Assembly (NCBI GenBank): GCA_001683735.1
Contig: LUGG01000006.1
Span: 992,001 to 1,056,000 of the forward strand
Origin: Grifola frondosa
Lineage: Eukaryota; Basidiomycota; Agaricomycetes; Polyporales; Grifolaceae
DNA length: 64,000 nt
Direction of reading: 5' to 3'
The stretch's first letter is position 1, and every line of letters begins with the position of its first letter. Position numbers and translations under genes: made by a program. Shown piece by piece: positions 11,001-22,439 of this stretch. The notes under the pieces were generated by a model that saw nothing but the letters and a program-made list of their open reading frames with translations, did not search any database and was not told the DNA's origin.

Positions 11001-14000
11001 CCTGATGCACATCGACTTGACCTGAAGCATTTCCTCAGTAGACCATCTGAGCACCTACAGAAGTACCCTGTCGTGTTGGAGGCTATCTGCAATGAGACCA
11101 CTGACGGCAACCCGGATGCTGATTTTCTCAAGGAAGCTATCGAGGCTATCAAAGAAACTTCAGACGGTCGCGCAGTTGTGGACATGGCAGTCCGCGATGG
11201 GTACCGGTTCCCACCGGCAAGATGGAGTGGCACAATCTGGCCTCTGAGGAGGTTGTCAAGAGCCTGCCCAAACAGGAGGTGAAGCGTCAAAAGTATGCAT
11301 TCAACCGATACATCTCATTTTAGTGTACTGAACGAACTCTCCTTTTAGTATCATATTCGAGCTGATTAAGGGCGAGATGGACTATGTGAAGGATTTGGAA
11401 AATATCGAAGTGGTTTGTGTTCTCCTTATAAAATCGCATGATCTTTTCTCAAAGAACGTTGTAGATGTATGTTGCGCCGCTGCGCGAGATGGATCGCCCG
11501 ATTATCCGCGGGATAGGTTACAGCAATTCATTGAAGACGTTTTCCACAACCTACGCGGAACTTCACGCGCATCATCGTCGGATGCTGAACACTTTCCATG
11601 AAATTCAGCGCGAGGAGCATCCGGTCATTCGGAGTGTTACCGCGGCTATCTACGATGCAGTCCTCAACTTCCGTGAAGCCTACATGGAGTATATTCCGAA
11701 CTACCCCATAGCTGCGTATCGCATCGATGATGAGATGGCCAACAACGCTGCCTTCAAGGCATTTGTTGATGTGAGTTGCTAGCTTGCAGATGGAGGTGAG
11801 GGGTGGATAGCTGATACACTCCTAAGCAATGCACACGGCACCCGGACGCACATCGACTTGACATGAAGAACTTCATCAATAGGCCAATCCCCAGGTTGCT
11901 CCGGTATGAGCTGCTACTGAAAAACATCCTTGATGAGACTCCGGAAGGACACGAAGATCGCGAAACCATTCCCCAAGTGCTCGAGGTTATCAAAGCCCTT
12001 GGCAAGGAGACTGAGCCGGGTGTCGTATCAGCGAAACAGAAAGTCGAAGTCTGGCGCTACAACTCGAATCTTGTTTTCAAGAGTGGTGAAGTTATCGTAA
12101 GCCTGCTCTTTAAACCATGACATCCTTCAAAACTAACGTTTTTGTTGATAGGATATGGACCTCTTGAACGAAAACAGATCCTTGATTCACACCGGCAAGC
12201 TTCTTCGCCAGCCTGATACCGGATTTGAATGGAACGGGTGGACTGAGCTCTTCGTTCTCCTCTTTGATAACTACCGTAAGTTTTCTTGTTATAACTTTTG
12301 TGACTCCGCCTCAAAATTTCGCAGTCGTTATGACCAAGCCGAAGGAGAAAGATGGAATCACAAGATATCATGTATACAGACGAGTTCGTAACTACACGTA
12401 CCTTCATATTTTCCGTGTCGTTGAGCTTTATTTGCAGCCTATACCTCTGGACTTGCTTACATTGGCCAATTTTACCGATCCACCAACTCAACGTAGTACT
12501 AGCATCCTTCGTCTTGGGCGATCTGAACGACACGGTGAACCAGCCACTCCCGCTGGCGCTGCCACATCTCCGGACTCCACTACAGATTCTCGCGCAGTCT
12601 ACCCGTGTACTATCCACCATAACGGAAGGTTGGGAGGATTGTACACTGTCTTCGCGGAGACGGCACAAGCTCGTAATGATTGGAAGCAACAGCTGGAGGA
12701 AGCGATCGGGCTACGGAAGGTGGTACAAGAGTCCAACAAGGTCTTTGAGATCGAAACCCTCAGTGCAGATACGTTCTTGGTTCCTTCAATGATGTCGGGA
12801 TCAGGAAATACCTCCTGGAATCACGAAAATGCGTTCACTGGCAAAGTTACGTGCTCAGTACCATTTAGTAAGTGGCTTCTCATTTTTTCATTGCGCAACC
12901 CTGATCTCATCCCTTTCAGCCACATCGGACGGTCGCGGTCTCGTTGCAATTGGATGTGCGGAGGGTGTGTGGATTGGGTTCCGCCATGACTCCAGGTGTA
13001 AGTTATTTCACGAGAATCTATATTGTTATACTAAAAGTTGTTCGTAGCCATGCGCCGCGTGCTACATCTTAAGATGGTTACTCAGTGTGCCATGCTAGAA
13101 GATTTTGGGATCTTCCTTGTGCTAGCAGACAAGGTCCGTAGTGGAAGCTATATTATAAATTGACAGCTTAGGACTGACCAACCTGTCTAGTCGCTCTTTG
13201 CCTACCATATAGAAGCTCTTGTGCCGTCATCTCCTCAGAGCGCACATACCTCACAAACACCACAGAAGCTCAGCGGGAACAAGGACGTTCATTTCTTCAG
13301 TGTGGGAACTCTCAACGGACGGACACTTGTGATCTACATGAAGAAAAAAGGAGTGCGTCATCTTTACATTAAGGGTATTATCGTGTCTCATCTTCTGATA
13401 ATTCTTCACACAGCTCGACAGTGTCTTCCGTGTACTGGAACCAGTGACAGGCAAGATAAATGAAAGAACGAAGGCACCCAAACAATTGGTTCGCGTCTTG
13501 GCCTTCGTTCACAACGTTCAGAATGGTTCAGGGTGTACAGGGTATATTTGATATCATATTTTTTTCGCTCAATCTGACTGGCGTCAGCAGGACTTCTTCC
13601 TTCCTTCAGAAGCTTTCGATCTCATTTTCTTGAAAGCGAAGATTGTTATTCTTTGCACGAAAGGGTTCGAAATCATGGATTTAACTGAGTATGTTTGTGT
13701 CTCTGGGTGTGGCACTCGGGTACTCACAGTGCTTGCATTATATCCTAGCTTTAAGAGTGTCACTATACCTCAACGTGAAGATCCTCGCTTAGAGAAGCTT
13801 GCGAAGCGCTGCGAGTCATGTCAGCCCATGGGAATGTTCCGTTCGAGTAAAGATGAATTTTTGCTTTGCTACGACGGTATGAGGCATCTTTCATACCACC
13901 GCGTTGAATGACTGATCAAGTTCACAGAGTTCGGTCTTTATGTGGATCGTCACGGAGATCCAAGTCGTTCGATGGGCACAATCGAATGGGAAGGAACAGC

Positions 14001-14439
14001 AGAACATGTCGCGTGGCATCCTCCTTATGTCCTCCTGTTCGACACACGCTTCATTGAAATTCGGCACGTGGAAACTGGTCGCCTTGCACAAATCATTCCG
14101 GGCAATGACGTTCGATGTCTTTGGGACGGGCGGGGCACGACAACTGTTCCTCCCGCCACCCCAGGACCCGATGGTTGGAATGAAAGCTTGTCACAGGAGC
14201 CTCGGGTACACGGAGTGATGAACGCTACTGAAACTCCAGCGCCATCTGGGACTGCAGCACGTCCTGCCCGGCCAGTCGCACAGCATGTCTTTGAGCTCAT
14301 CCCAACCATACCTCTATACCTTCCTGGCTCGTTGTCTTCCCCATCCCAGTCGACAACATATTTTCTCACAGAACAACTCACCACCTCATTCTCCGCGCCT
14401 CAATCCGACGTTGTCGTGGAGATCATGATCGTAATGTAG
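8084..14439 (+). CDS. ROM2: Rom2-type Rho guanine nucleotide exchange factor (DEP, two DH, PH, CNH)
   Basis: Activates Rho1-type GTPases of the cell-wall integrity pathway at the cortex. Start at 8084 (MSSLAALPPLSSSPGDEDL). A long Pro/Ser-rich N-terminus is followed by a DEP domain (about 9750-10080, IPYPRAFTGKDIV). A first DH-like domain follows (about 10500-11280, IIHKLVSKEKQYLRDLDTVE, QCARHPDAHRLDLKHFL). A second DH domain (about 11350-12060) contains IIFELIKGEMDYVKDLENIE and RHPDAHRLDMKNFINRPIPR. The PH domain (about 12150-12740) is marked by ENRSLIHTGKLLRQPD, and the C-terminal CNH domain (about 12830-14100) ends in a Ser/Thr-rich tail. Many short introns. Single-base indels disturb both DH domains (near 10706, 11152, 11211, 11505 and 11551), yet the encoded residues remain conserved in alternating frames, so the gene is kept as functional. 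Confidence 0.9.
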
Positions 14440-15241
14440 CCATCTAAGATATGTTGTCTATTGCTTTTTGTTCTCTGTAGCATTGTTCTATGTAACAAAT
14501 TTCCACTAATCTTTAAAATCGGTCGGAGTAGAGGTGGCAAGTAATGTACATGTGAATAGGGCAATCTGTAATACCATCGTCTCACTCTGCGAGTACTGAG
14601 GAGAGCAGATGGTAGATGAAAGTCATCCGGTGAACGTAAGCGGTAGGTCAACATAGAGGAGTTGGGGAACTGTGCAATTTGGCCCAATATATTCTATAAT
14701 AGAAATCGCGGTGGCGCAGAACTACATCGTTGCCCATTCGTTGGAAAGGACGAGTGTGTTAGAGTTCATGCCAGGGAAATTGTTAAGCATGAAACCAGTA
14801 ATCAGAAAGAATACGAAACCGTGTAATCAACAGTAGAGCTGAGAGCACGATTATCATAACAGAGGCAATGTGAATGTCTGCGTATTGAGCAACGGCAGGG
14901 TCGGCACGCCGGCACCCAAATGCGGCAATCTTAGTGGAGGAGGCCAGGCTCAGCAGGCTTGCATGCCTGATATCCAGTGGCGCCCGCTCGTGGACTGCAA
15001 GCGAAGAAACTCTTTTACATCAAGAGAATAATGATGGCAAGTGGTTCAGGTCTGTGTAGTGATATGAGGAACACACACGTACGTGCTTCGGAGTTGCTTT
15101 GGAATTAGCAAGGAGGAAATTTTCAATCTCTATTCCAGGCTGTAAATATCGCGTTCCGAACCACGTTCTATAAGTCTATGTACATTGACATGCGTACAAG
15201 CGACCAAGATTCGAGCTAAAGCTGATGACCATAAACAAGTC
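14440..15241. other. Convergent intergenic spacer
   Basis: An 800-bp region between the 3' ends of the RhoGEF gene (+) and the repeat-protein gene (-). It is fairly AT-rich and holds both presumed 3' UTRs. No coding or RNA signal was recognised. Confidence 0.4.
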
Positions 15242-16723
15242 TCACTCATACTCCTTCTTGCGAGTAGCCATTTCGTCCAGCCACTTCTCATTTACGTGCG
15301 CATAGTCTACGATATCTGGGGTCCCTTCTGGGATGAATGTTATATCTGGGATCTCCTCCACGATGAAGGGTGTTCGTGCGCGGGAGAAATTGTGCGGGTC
15401 CTGCGTAGGTACCTCGGATTCCGTACCATTGATAATCCTGCCCGAAGTAAAGGGGGACGTCATCCATGGGACCCGCGATGCCTCATCACCGTCAGAGGAA
15501 AAGGAACGAACAGTTTCCGCGTCTTGATCGTTGTATGCCATGGCAGCAGGGACTGAGAAGCGGCGCGCCTCCAAATCGAAACAGACTTGAGAGGAAGGTT
15601 CCTCTAGCTGATCGCATGCGCCTGGCGTCGGGGTGGGGGAGCGATCCTGTGAATAGACGGAGCGTTGAGAGGAAGAATATTCCTCTCCCTCATCACATAC
15701 GACTGGCGTCCGGGTTGAGGAGCTGTCATGCGAATAGACAGAGCGTTGAGAGGAATATTCGTCTCTTTGGGCCCACTCCGGAGGTAAGAAGCGGGCATCT
15801 GAACAGACGGAGCGTTGAGAGGAATATTCCTCTCCCTGATCGTATACAGCTGGCGCTGGGGTTGAGCGGTCTTGTGAAAAGACGGAACGTTGAGAGGGAA
15901 AATATTCCTCTCCCTGATCACATACGCCTGGCGTCGGGGTTCCGCCCGCAGAAGATATGCTTCCGGAACGTGATAGAGTGGAACCGGTCGGGGGGTCGTC
16001 CGCGCGGAAGGATGGTTCTGGAGTGCCGAGGGAAACAGCCGACGTCGAAGAAACCTGCGACCCACCATAATCGCCTGCGGAAGCCTCCTGCTGACTGGAA
16101 ATGCCCTGCCAGTCTGAGTTCGTGTCGATGCTTGACGAGCGTGACAGCATTGAGGACTGGTTGTAATCGTTGGAAGGGTACGAATAAGCCCGGTCAGGAG
16201 GACAATCGCTTATGGTCTGGATTAAAAAGCCGGTTACTGATGTCGCCTGAGAAGCAGTATCATAAGCCGTATATTCCTGGTCGTCGGTGACAGTCTGAAA
16301 CGATGAGGATCGCGATATGCTAGGCGCGACTTGAGCAAAAGACTCCTCTGGAATAGGCGGCCATGAAGGTACGTTATTATTGGTGGTGCCGGTGAGCGGG
16401 GAAGACGAAGAAGGGACTCCCGACAAACGCTGATCCTTGGCGAAAATGGCCCTGCTGCGTTCCGGATCGATAACGGGAAAATCGTATGCGCTCGACAACT
16501 CGTCGCCAGCCGACCAAGTAGCCATTTTTACAAGAGGACGCAGTATCGAAGTCTTCGGCCGATTCTGTCCTGACTTCTTGATCCCGTCGGTTTGAACGAG
16601 CTTACGCGCATGCGCGTATTTGAGATGTAAGGCATTGAGGTCCGCGGTGTAGGCCCTTTCGAGCTCGTCGATTTCCGACGAAAACGTCCTCTCTTGACTT
16701 TGCAGCGTGGTCTTCGATAGCAT
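15242..16723 (-). CDS. Unknown Ser-rich protein with five ~25-residue tandem repeats
   Basis: A single uninterrupted frame of 493 codons. The N-terminus (about residues 1-55) is charged and probably helical (SSEIDELERAYTADLNALHL). The middle is Ser/Thr-rich and probably disordered. Residues about 265-395 hold five imperfect repeats of the pattern CDQGEEYSSQRSVYSQDRSP, with the SSQRSV core nearly invariant in four. The C-terminus is acidic and ends DEMATRKKEYE. No signal peptide or membrane segment. I recognise no family. The repeats, rich in Ser with nearby acidic and basic residues, could be phosphorylation-rich linker repeats; that is inference only. Confidence 0.65.
   Translation of the reverse strand: MLSKTTLQSQERTFSSEIDELERAYTADLNALHLKYAHARKLVQTDGIKKSGQNRPKTSILRPLVKMATWSAGDELSSAYDFPVIDPERSRAIFAKDQRLSGVPSSSSPLTGTTNNNVPSWPPIPEESFAQVAPSISRSSSFQTVTDDQEYTAYDTASQATSVTGFLIQTISDCPPDRAYSYPSNDYNQSSMLSRSSSIDTNSDWQGISSQQEASAGDYGGSQVSSTSAVSLGTPEPSFRADDPPTGSTLSRSGSISSAGGTPTPGVCDQGEEYFPSQRSVFSQDRSTPAPAVYDQGEEYSSQRSVCSDARFLPPEWAQRDEYSSQRSVYSHDSSSTRTPVVCDEGEEYSSSQRSVYSQDRSPTPTPGACDQLEEPSSQVCFDLEARRFSVPAAMAYNDQDAETVRSFSSDGDEASRVPWMTSPFTSGRIINGTESEVPTQDPHNFSRARTPFIVEEIPDITFIPEGTPDIVDYAHVNEKWLDEMATRKKEYE
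15560..15960 (-). repeat. Coding tandem repeat, five ~75-bp units
   Basis: Five imperfect direct repeats of about 70-80 bp within the Ser-rich gene. On the plus strand each unit contains a version of GACGGAGCGTTGAGAGGAA, which encodes the SSQRSV core. The outer units are the most diverged. Confidence 0.75.
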
Positions 16724-17246
16724 CGTGTTTGCGTTGCGAGAAGAGATCTGTGACGATGAAAGTTGTGATGATGAAGAGGATGGGGGGAACCGTGGAGCTG
16801 GGCGTGCCCCTTAAATAGGTTGGTCGCATTACGCTTGCCAGGATGTCAAATAAGGAATAGTGGTAGAGCCACACGGATATTTCTTGACGCGGAAGAAGGC
16901 CACAACATACAAATCAAAAAAGTAACACAGCAACACGTTGAAATCTACCTTCTTGTGGCTCTCCATTGTTCAACCACCAGTCTAAAACATCAAACGGTTG
17001 CCGAAGGTGCTTTGGCGTATTCTAGATTTGAAACTTAGGTCAGTGAGGTCGAGCATCTGGAAAATATGTTGTTGCGCACGCCACTCCCTTATTGATGAAG
17101 CATCCCACTGAATACCGACGTTTTCTCTTTCTTTGCTTCCGTATATCGCTGTGCAGTCATATTCCATTAAGTGACCAAGACATAAATTGTCCAAACATAG
17201 GGTATATCACGAGCAAGCCATACGCCGGCGTGGGAGGGTCCATTGT
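16724..17246. other. Intergenic spacer
   Basis: A 520-bp spacer between ERG7 (3' end) and the upstream region of the repeat-protein gene, both on the minus strand. No gene recognised. Confidence 0.4.
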
Positions 17247-19880
17247 TTAAGACTTGAGAGTTTCTAGCTCAGCGAGGTACTTCTGAGCACGACCCAACAT
17301 CCAGATTGTAAACGAGAATTTGAAGTTCGGATAAGCGATCGCAACGTTCTTATTGAACACCCCTTCTATTGCCTCCTGCGGCCACGAGCCGTCCTGTCGG
17401 CATAATTAATATGAGACAATAGGATCTGTACGACCTGCGCCGTGTGCCACTTACCGGATTCTGACGAGACATCACAAGACGCACAGCGCGCTCTATCGGT
17501 TTGGGATGCGGATAACGCGCATACATAAGAGCCATCGCAGCCCAACACGTCTGCACGACCTGTGTCTGTTCGTGCTCCACCCATTGGCTGATCTCACAGG
17601 ACTACACGAAGGGACTGAACTATGAGTAAGATGCGTCAATACCTTTACCGGTGAGTCATACCTTGTAGCTCTCGCCCCAGCCGCCGTCAGCCCTCTGTTT
17701 GCCGATGAGGAATTCGCAGGCCTTGTGAGAGTATGAACTTGTCCCATACGTCTCTCCAACCATGGCCAAGCTTTCCAATGCGAACATAATAGCATAGGTG
17801 AAACATATGCCCCAAGACCCAACCCAACCGCCCTCCGGGGTCTGAGACTTATGCAGGTAGTCTACCGCACGGTCGATGACCCGTCTGACAATGCACAAGC
17901 GCTTCTCAGTGGATGTATGGATAAGCGCAACGTGGGCACGTACTGTATATCACCCGCCCGATAAGTTGGATTTAGACTGCGGAAAGTTGAGAGCGCAGTG
18001 ATAGCAGAGGTGGTGCATTCCGGATAATTGCATTCAATCATGATATTACCTTCGGATCTGTGGATGAGAGTTGAAGCATGACGAACCGAGAACGCACATA
18101 CCGAAGACCTCTGCGGGGTTGAGCAATTCCATCCAGCCAGGAGCACGAATGAGCTCGTAGCTCGCGAATCCACCATTTGAATTTTGCATGCCGAGCAAGA
18201 TATCCACAGCATCGCATATGCGTTGTTTTGACACCAGCTTCGGAGTCAACCTACTTATATCAGGGAGCGATCAAAACTACAATAATGCGACGCGGGCTTA
18301 CTTCAGGTAATCCTGGATATACAACACAGCTTTGAGCCCTTCACCCGTACAGTCGCTGACGGTATACCCTTGTGTTTTAGTACTGAATGGCCAGGCACCC
18401 TTCGTCGGATGTCTGTATGCCGTCTGAAAATGCCTAGGATTTTTGCGCATTTGATGATGATCCAACCACTGCAGGACTTTCGTCAAGCTCTCTTTGTTCT
18501 CCTCCTCCTGCGCGAGGCCAGTCTCAACCAGCGCCTGAGCGATGAAACCGAGGTCCCACAGTTGCGAGCCATTGGTGCCAGACATCATCATGCCCTCCGC
18601 GCCGAGCCACATGAAGTCCTGTCGCCGCGCCATATGGCGCTTGTATGCCTCGCTCTCGGGGCCATCAACATGCGCGCGGACGATCAGGTTCATCATCTTC
18701 GACACAGGCCCGAGTGTCTGGTAGTCGGTGTTCTCGTCGTCCATCACCACGAGTTCGTAGCACTTGTCGAGTGCCGCACGCCGCAGGGGCGGAATGACAC
18801 AATTCTCGTATGCACCCAGAATGCTGTATAGAAAATTGAGTAGACGGGAATGAGGCTGGTACAGATCCACTTCAGCAATGTTATTGCGCTGTGCCGGCCA
18901 GTCGATCGAGTAGTAGTTTTGGGGGTATAATTCCTTCACTGATGTTAGACGCGCATTATATCGTTGCCGCGATGCTCACTTCTCTCAGGGACCGTATGAG
19001 GTCATTTTCCTCCATCTTGAACCGGATGCCATAGAGGTAACCCATGGGAAGTAGACAATTTCGGGTATGGATCCACCATCTATGTGGATGGAAGGGTATT
19101 GAATCCGGCAGCAGCCTACGTACGATTCAAACTCGCCCGAATAAGATATCACGCTGAGGAACTTACCACAGTTCGGAGGGAACAGGATGGTTGCCTTCCC
19201 AGTCATACACGTTCAGAATGGATAACCAGAATTTGCCCCAGGATGGGATGCCAGCCGCCCCACCAAGCTTGTGCAGGGTTGCTCTCGCCTTTATAAGTGC
19301 AGGGTGATCAACCGACACGCCGAGAACGCGCATAACGCAGTAGTTGAGGGCTGTCCCAAAGACGGTGGAATGACCTTCCACATGACTGCAGCAAGCATGA
19401 GAATGTTTAAACGAGGATATAGACAAGCTACACACATTCCCCAACCACCATCTACAGGGTTCGTATGATTCAGCAAATAGCGAATCATTTCGAGTCTTTC
19501 CTCGAGCGTGAAACCCATCCCCGAGACGTACGAGCCTATAACAAGTCCAGGAAGCAAGAACATGGGTCCACCATACTCGCCAGGCCAGTGTCATCCGCCG
19601 CCTGAAGATGCTTGTAAAAATTATACCCGTTGCGCGCGGCTTCCAGCGCCGTCTTTGGAGGAGGAAGCGCAGGCAAGCCCAGAGGTATCCCGAGCCAATA
19701 CTTGTCATAGTCTGTCTGAGGCCATGCTTCGCATTCTTCGTCCGTGCGCAAGTAACGCCAAATGTGGTCACCGTCCTCCGTGACGCGTAATCTCCATTTT
19801 GAGTAGTCAGTGAAGGGCTTCTCGCCTGACGCTGGAATCTCGAGAGGGGTGTATAACATCGACGACGGAGGTCCGCGCAT
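17247..19880 (-). CDS. ERG7: Lanosterol synthase (2,3-oxidosqualene cyclase)
   Basis: Cyclises 2,3-oxidosqualene to lanosterol, the first cyclic step of ergosterol synthesis, on ER or lipid-droplet membranes. Conserved segments in order: [108 protein letters not shown], the catalytic-region motif [11 protein letters not shown] (family norm DCTAE), QW-type repeats such as [17 protein letters not shown], and the end [11 protein letters not shown]. About eight introns. One base appears missing near 19590, just before the GHW..EYGGPMF segment, breaking the frame. An upstream exon starting at 19994 and spliced to TCTACAGG would add MDDLSLKWYDEFLYRLDH and cannot be excluded. Confidence 0.93.
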
Positions 19881-20223
19881 ATGGTCGAGCCTGTAGACTG
19901 GGTCTCAGGTCAAAGTTGAGGTCGTCCACAATCCCGACGCTGTTGACTTTTAAAGACGGAATTCATCGTACCACTTCAAGCTCAAGTCGTCCATAGCTCC
20001 CACGCACGTGAAACCGCCATCACCCCCTGTGTTGAGGGACAGCGTCAGGATGAATGGTCACCAGTTATGCTCGGAGTACAACTGCGTAGCAACTTCGTGG
20101 ATTATTAGGTCTGGACTGGATAGAAAGAAAGAAATATTGAGACTCGTCACAACAACGCGTCGGATCCGTCTGGTGAGGCGTTACCTGCACATTGTGCGAG
20201 ATGAAACTGGTTTTTAGAGCAAA

Positions 20224-20292
20224 AGGGAAAATAAATATTGAGACCCGTAGGTCTACCACTCCGGGAAAGCGTGTCATCCTTGTGCAGGGGCC

Positions 20293-20323
<31 letters not shown>

Positions 20324-20347
20324 TTCGTATGTCACCCCGAAGGGGAC
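20224..20347 (-). ncRNA. U6: U6 spliceosomal snRNA, copy 1
   Basis: Catalytic-core snRNA of the spliceosome. The minus strand begins with the 5' stem GTCCCCTTCGGGGTGACATA, followed by the invariant ACAGAGA box in GATACAGAGAAGATTAGCA, then TGGCCCCTGCACAAGGATGA of the internal stem-loop region and ACACGC. The 3' part carries a hairpin built on AGACC/GGGTCT and a short T-run. There is no intron. It is nearly identical to the copies at 45.7 and 48.7 kb. The 3' end is approximate. Confidence 0.93.
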
Positions 20348-20388
20348 ATCTAGTGAATGGGACTTCTGCACCTCGCAACAATGATTTC

Positions 20389-20423
20389 GCATTTCGTTTA
20401 ACCCGCGGGTGTAATAGCACGTG
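20389..20423 (-). promoter_or_regulatory. Shared U6 upstream element, copy 1
   Basis: Upstream of U6 copy 1 the minus strand reads CACGTG, 11 bp later ACACCCGCGGG, then AAATGCGAAA, whose first base is exactly 46 bp before TGTCCCC at the gene's 5' end. The same blocks with the same spacing precede the other two U6 copies. It is the probable Pol III core or upstream promoter element (inference). Confidence 0.65.
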
Positions 20424-21230
20424 ACCATAAACATGCTGATGAAATATTTCACGCCAGATAATAATTACACGAGAGTCAGTAATTTAAAGGCGTCGAGGCT
20501 CTGAACGTTGATGCAGATGCCTTGGACGGTGCTCAATTAGACTCGCAAGCCAGTCGTTAGAGCTCCTCGTTCTCTTTTCGGAAATGCATTTACTTACTAC
20601 ATTTGGTAACTTTCGAAAGACGTATATGGTAATCTGGGAGGTCGGAGTGCGAAAAGAGAAGAGGGCGAACGAAGGAGTGCCACGACGGAGTTTGAAATCG
20701 CCAGAACGGCTGGGGACGAGCCTAGTGCTCAATGGCAATAATATGTTCGCCATAGATGAAGGCACTAGGGAACCCGCCTCGTGCGTATGTCTGGGAGATA
20801 ATTATGGCATATTCTTAACCCTATTAAATAATCAGATATATACCAAGAATAAGGATGCCCTGGCCCCCTGCCGTCCGGGAAGTACGCCAGCACCTGCACT
20901 CATGAGGTGTTTGAGAAAACGCGTCGGGTGTGTCACTGTGAGTCGCGTCCGGTCGCGTCGTGTCACAGTCATGTAACGGTCATCCCATGACCGCGTCACG
21001 GAAAGAAATGCCGCTCAGTCACTGGTCAGTAGTCGTCGACGACGGGTCTGTGATTACCGTCATTGCTGGCAAAGCTGGAGACCGGCAGGCGCATACTTAA
21101 AGGCCATCCCAACGTTACACCGGCTCTAGCGACTCCGTTCTACCCCTGTCGAATTCTGTTCATTGTAGGCGACTATCTCTCCCACTCGAACGACATGCTC
21201 ATACCGTATTTGTATCCGACTCGCAGCTGA
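20424..21230. other. Intergenic region between U6 copy 1 and the thioesterase gene
   Basis: About 800 bp. The stretch at 20935-21050 has repeated GTGTCAC/GTCACGG-type motifs and short palindromes near the presumed thioesterase promoter. No gene recognised. Confidence 0.35.
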
Positions 21231-22190
21231 ATGACGAATCTCGCCATGTACCATCAATGCACCAAGCTCCTCAGGCCGATGTTCCATCATAGGTCGAGCA
21301 GTGCAGCCCTCCAGCGGCGCACGGTCCGATGCATGTCTTCCATCCACGTCAGTCACCCTTCTTCTCCAAACAGCCTAATATCCAACAGAATGGAATACAT
21401 AGCTCAACTGAACCCGCTGCCGATATTTTCTGCTCAATAGTCTCTCCGGGAAGCCTTTCGTGACTCATCGTCTCCGTTCCACATCGCTCCGGGGACACAA
21501 GGCCCCGAGTCCCCCGATCCGCCCGCAGAACACCTGCATACTGTCTCACCAGCGGCAGAGGCGCGGGCAAAGCTCACGGAGCTCGGCTACGACCCGGAAA
21601 GCTTTTGGGAGCAGCAGGTCGTGTGGGGGGACCACGATTCCTTCCAGTACGTATATATGCATTATTCACAAAACCCCTTGTTCATCTTGCGACAGACATG
21701 TTAACAACGTCCGCTATGGTGCGTCTCCCGCATGGCTCACCGTTAATGCAAGAAGCCGATAGTGCTTTCCGCAGTGCGCTTCTTCGAGTCTTCACGCATT
21801 CACTGGATGCTCTCTATTGGGCGCGAACTGGGCGGGGAGCCCCGCGCACGGGACATGATGACAGGAAAGGGTGTATCGCTTATCCTCAAGTCACTCTCGC
21901 TCGACTACAAACGCCCTGTCGTGTACCCCGACACGCTCCTCGTCGCGCACAAACCGCACCCGGGCCCGCTCTTCTCCTCGTCAAAGGCACACAGCGAGGA
22001 CGTGAACGCGAAGCGCCTCCCGAAGACGCACTTCCACGTAATGGGCGCAATATGGTCCTACGCGCAGCGCCGCATCGTCACTGAGTGCGATTCAGTGCTG
22101 GTGTGGTACGACTATGATAAGCTTGCGAAGTGCGATCCCGGAATGGAGGCAAGGGCAGTGCTGCACCGCCGGATGAATTTAGGGCAGTAG
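21231..22190 (+). CDS. Hotdog-fold acyl-CoA thioesterase-like protein, probably mitochondrial
   Basis: 4HBT-type thioesterases hydrolyse acyl-CoA or acyl-ACP thioesters. The first exon encodes a basic, Ser/Arg-rich leader (RPMFHHRSSSAALQRRTVRC) that looks like a mitochondrial presequence. The core has WGDHDSFQHVNNVRYVRFFE, the classic D-x-HVNN-x-x-Y-x-R-x-x-E hotdog motif, followed by SLDYKRPVVYPDTLLVAHKP and YAQRRIVTECDSVLVWYDYD. Exons join at SIH/SLREAF and around a 23-nt microexon (21696-21718) encoding HVNNVRY. The frame is intact and the stop is at 22188-22190. The substrate is unknown. Confidence 0.82.
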
Positions 22191-22439
22191 AATTTGTAGA
22201 GGGTTTGACAAGAATATGTGGCGGATGATCTAAATTTGTTAATAGAATAGATCTATTGTACTTCAAGCGTTGTGCTGCCTTCTGGGGGAGTTTGCGCTGG
22301 AAAGAATACTCTATCTAGACGGTTGAGGGCAGAGAGAATTCAGCCCACTCTAGGGAATGACCGTGAGCACCAAGAATGTGCGAAAGCTGTATAGATGAAC
22401 CGATGAGACACGCAAAAAGAAAAATACAGATAACAACAG

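Noticed and set aside
15466..16290. 274-codon plus-strand frame
   Set aside because: Antisense of the repeat-protein gene; it mirrors the repeats and has no independent start context or domain.
17860..17960. Suspected frame break in ERG7 before [10 protein letters not shown]
   Set aside because: A GTACGT donor after GDI and the acceptor CATTGTCAG give GDIQRVIDRAV in frame.
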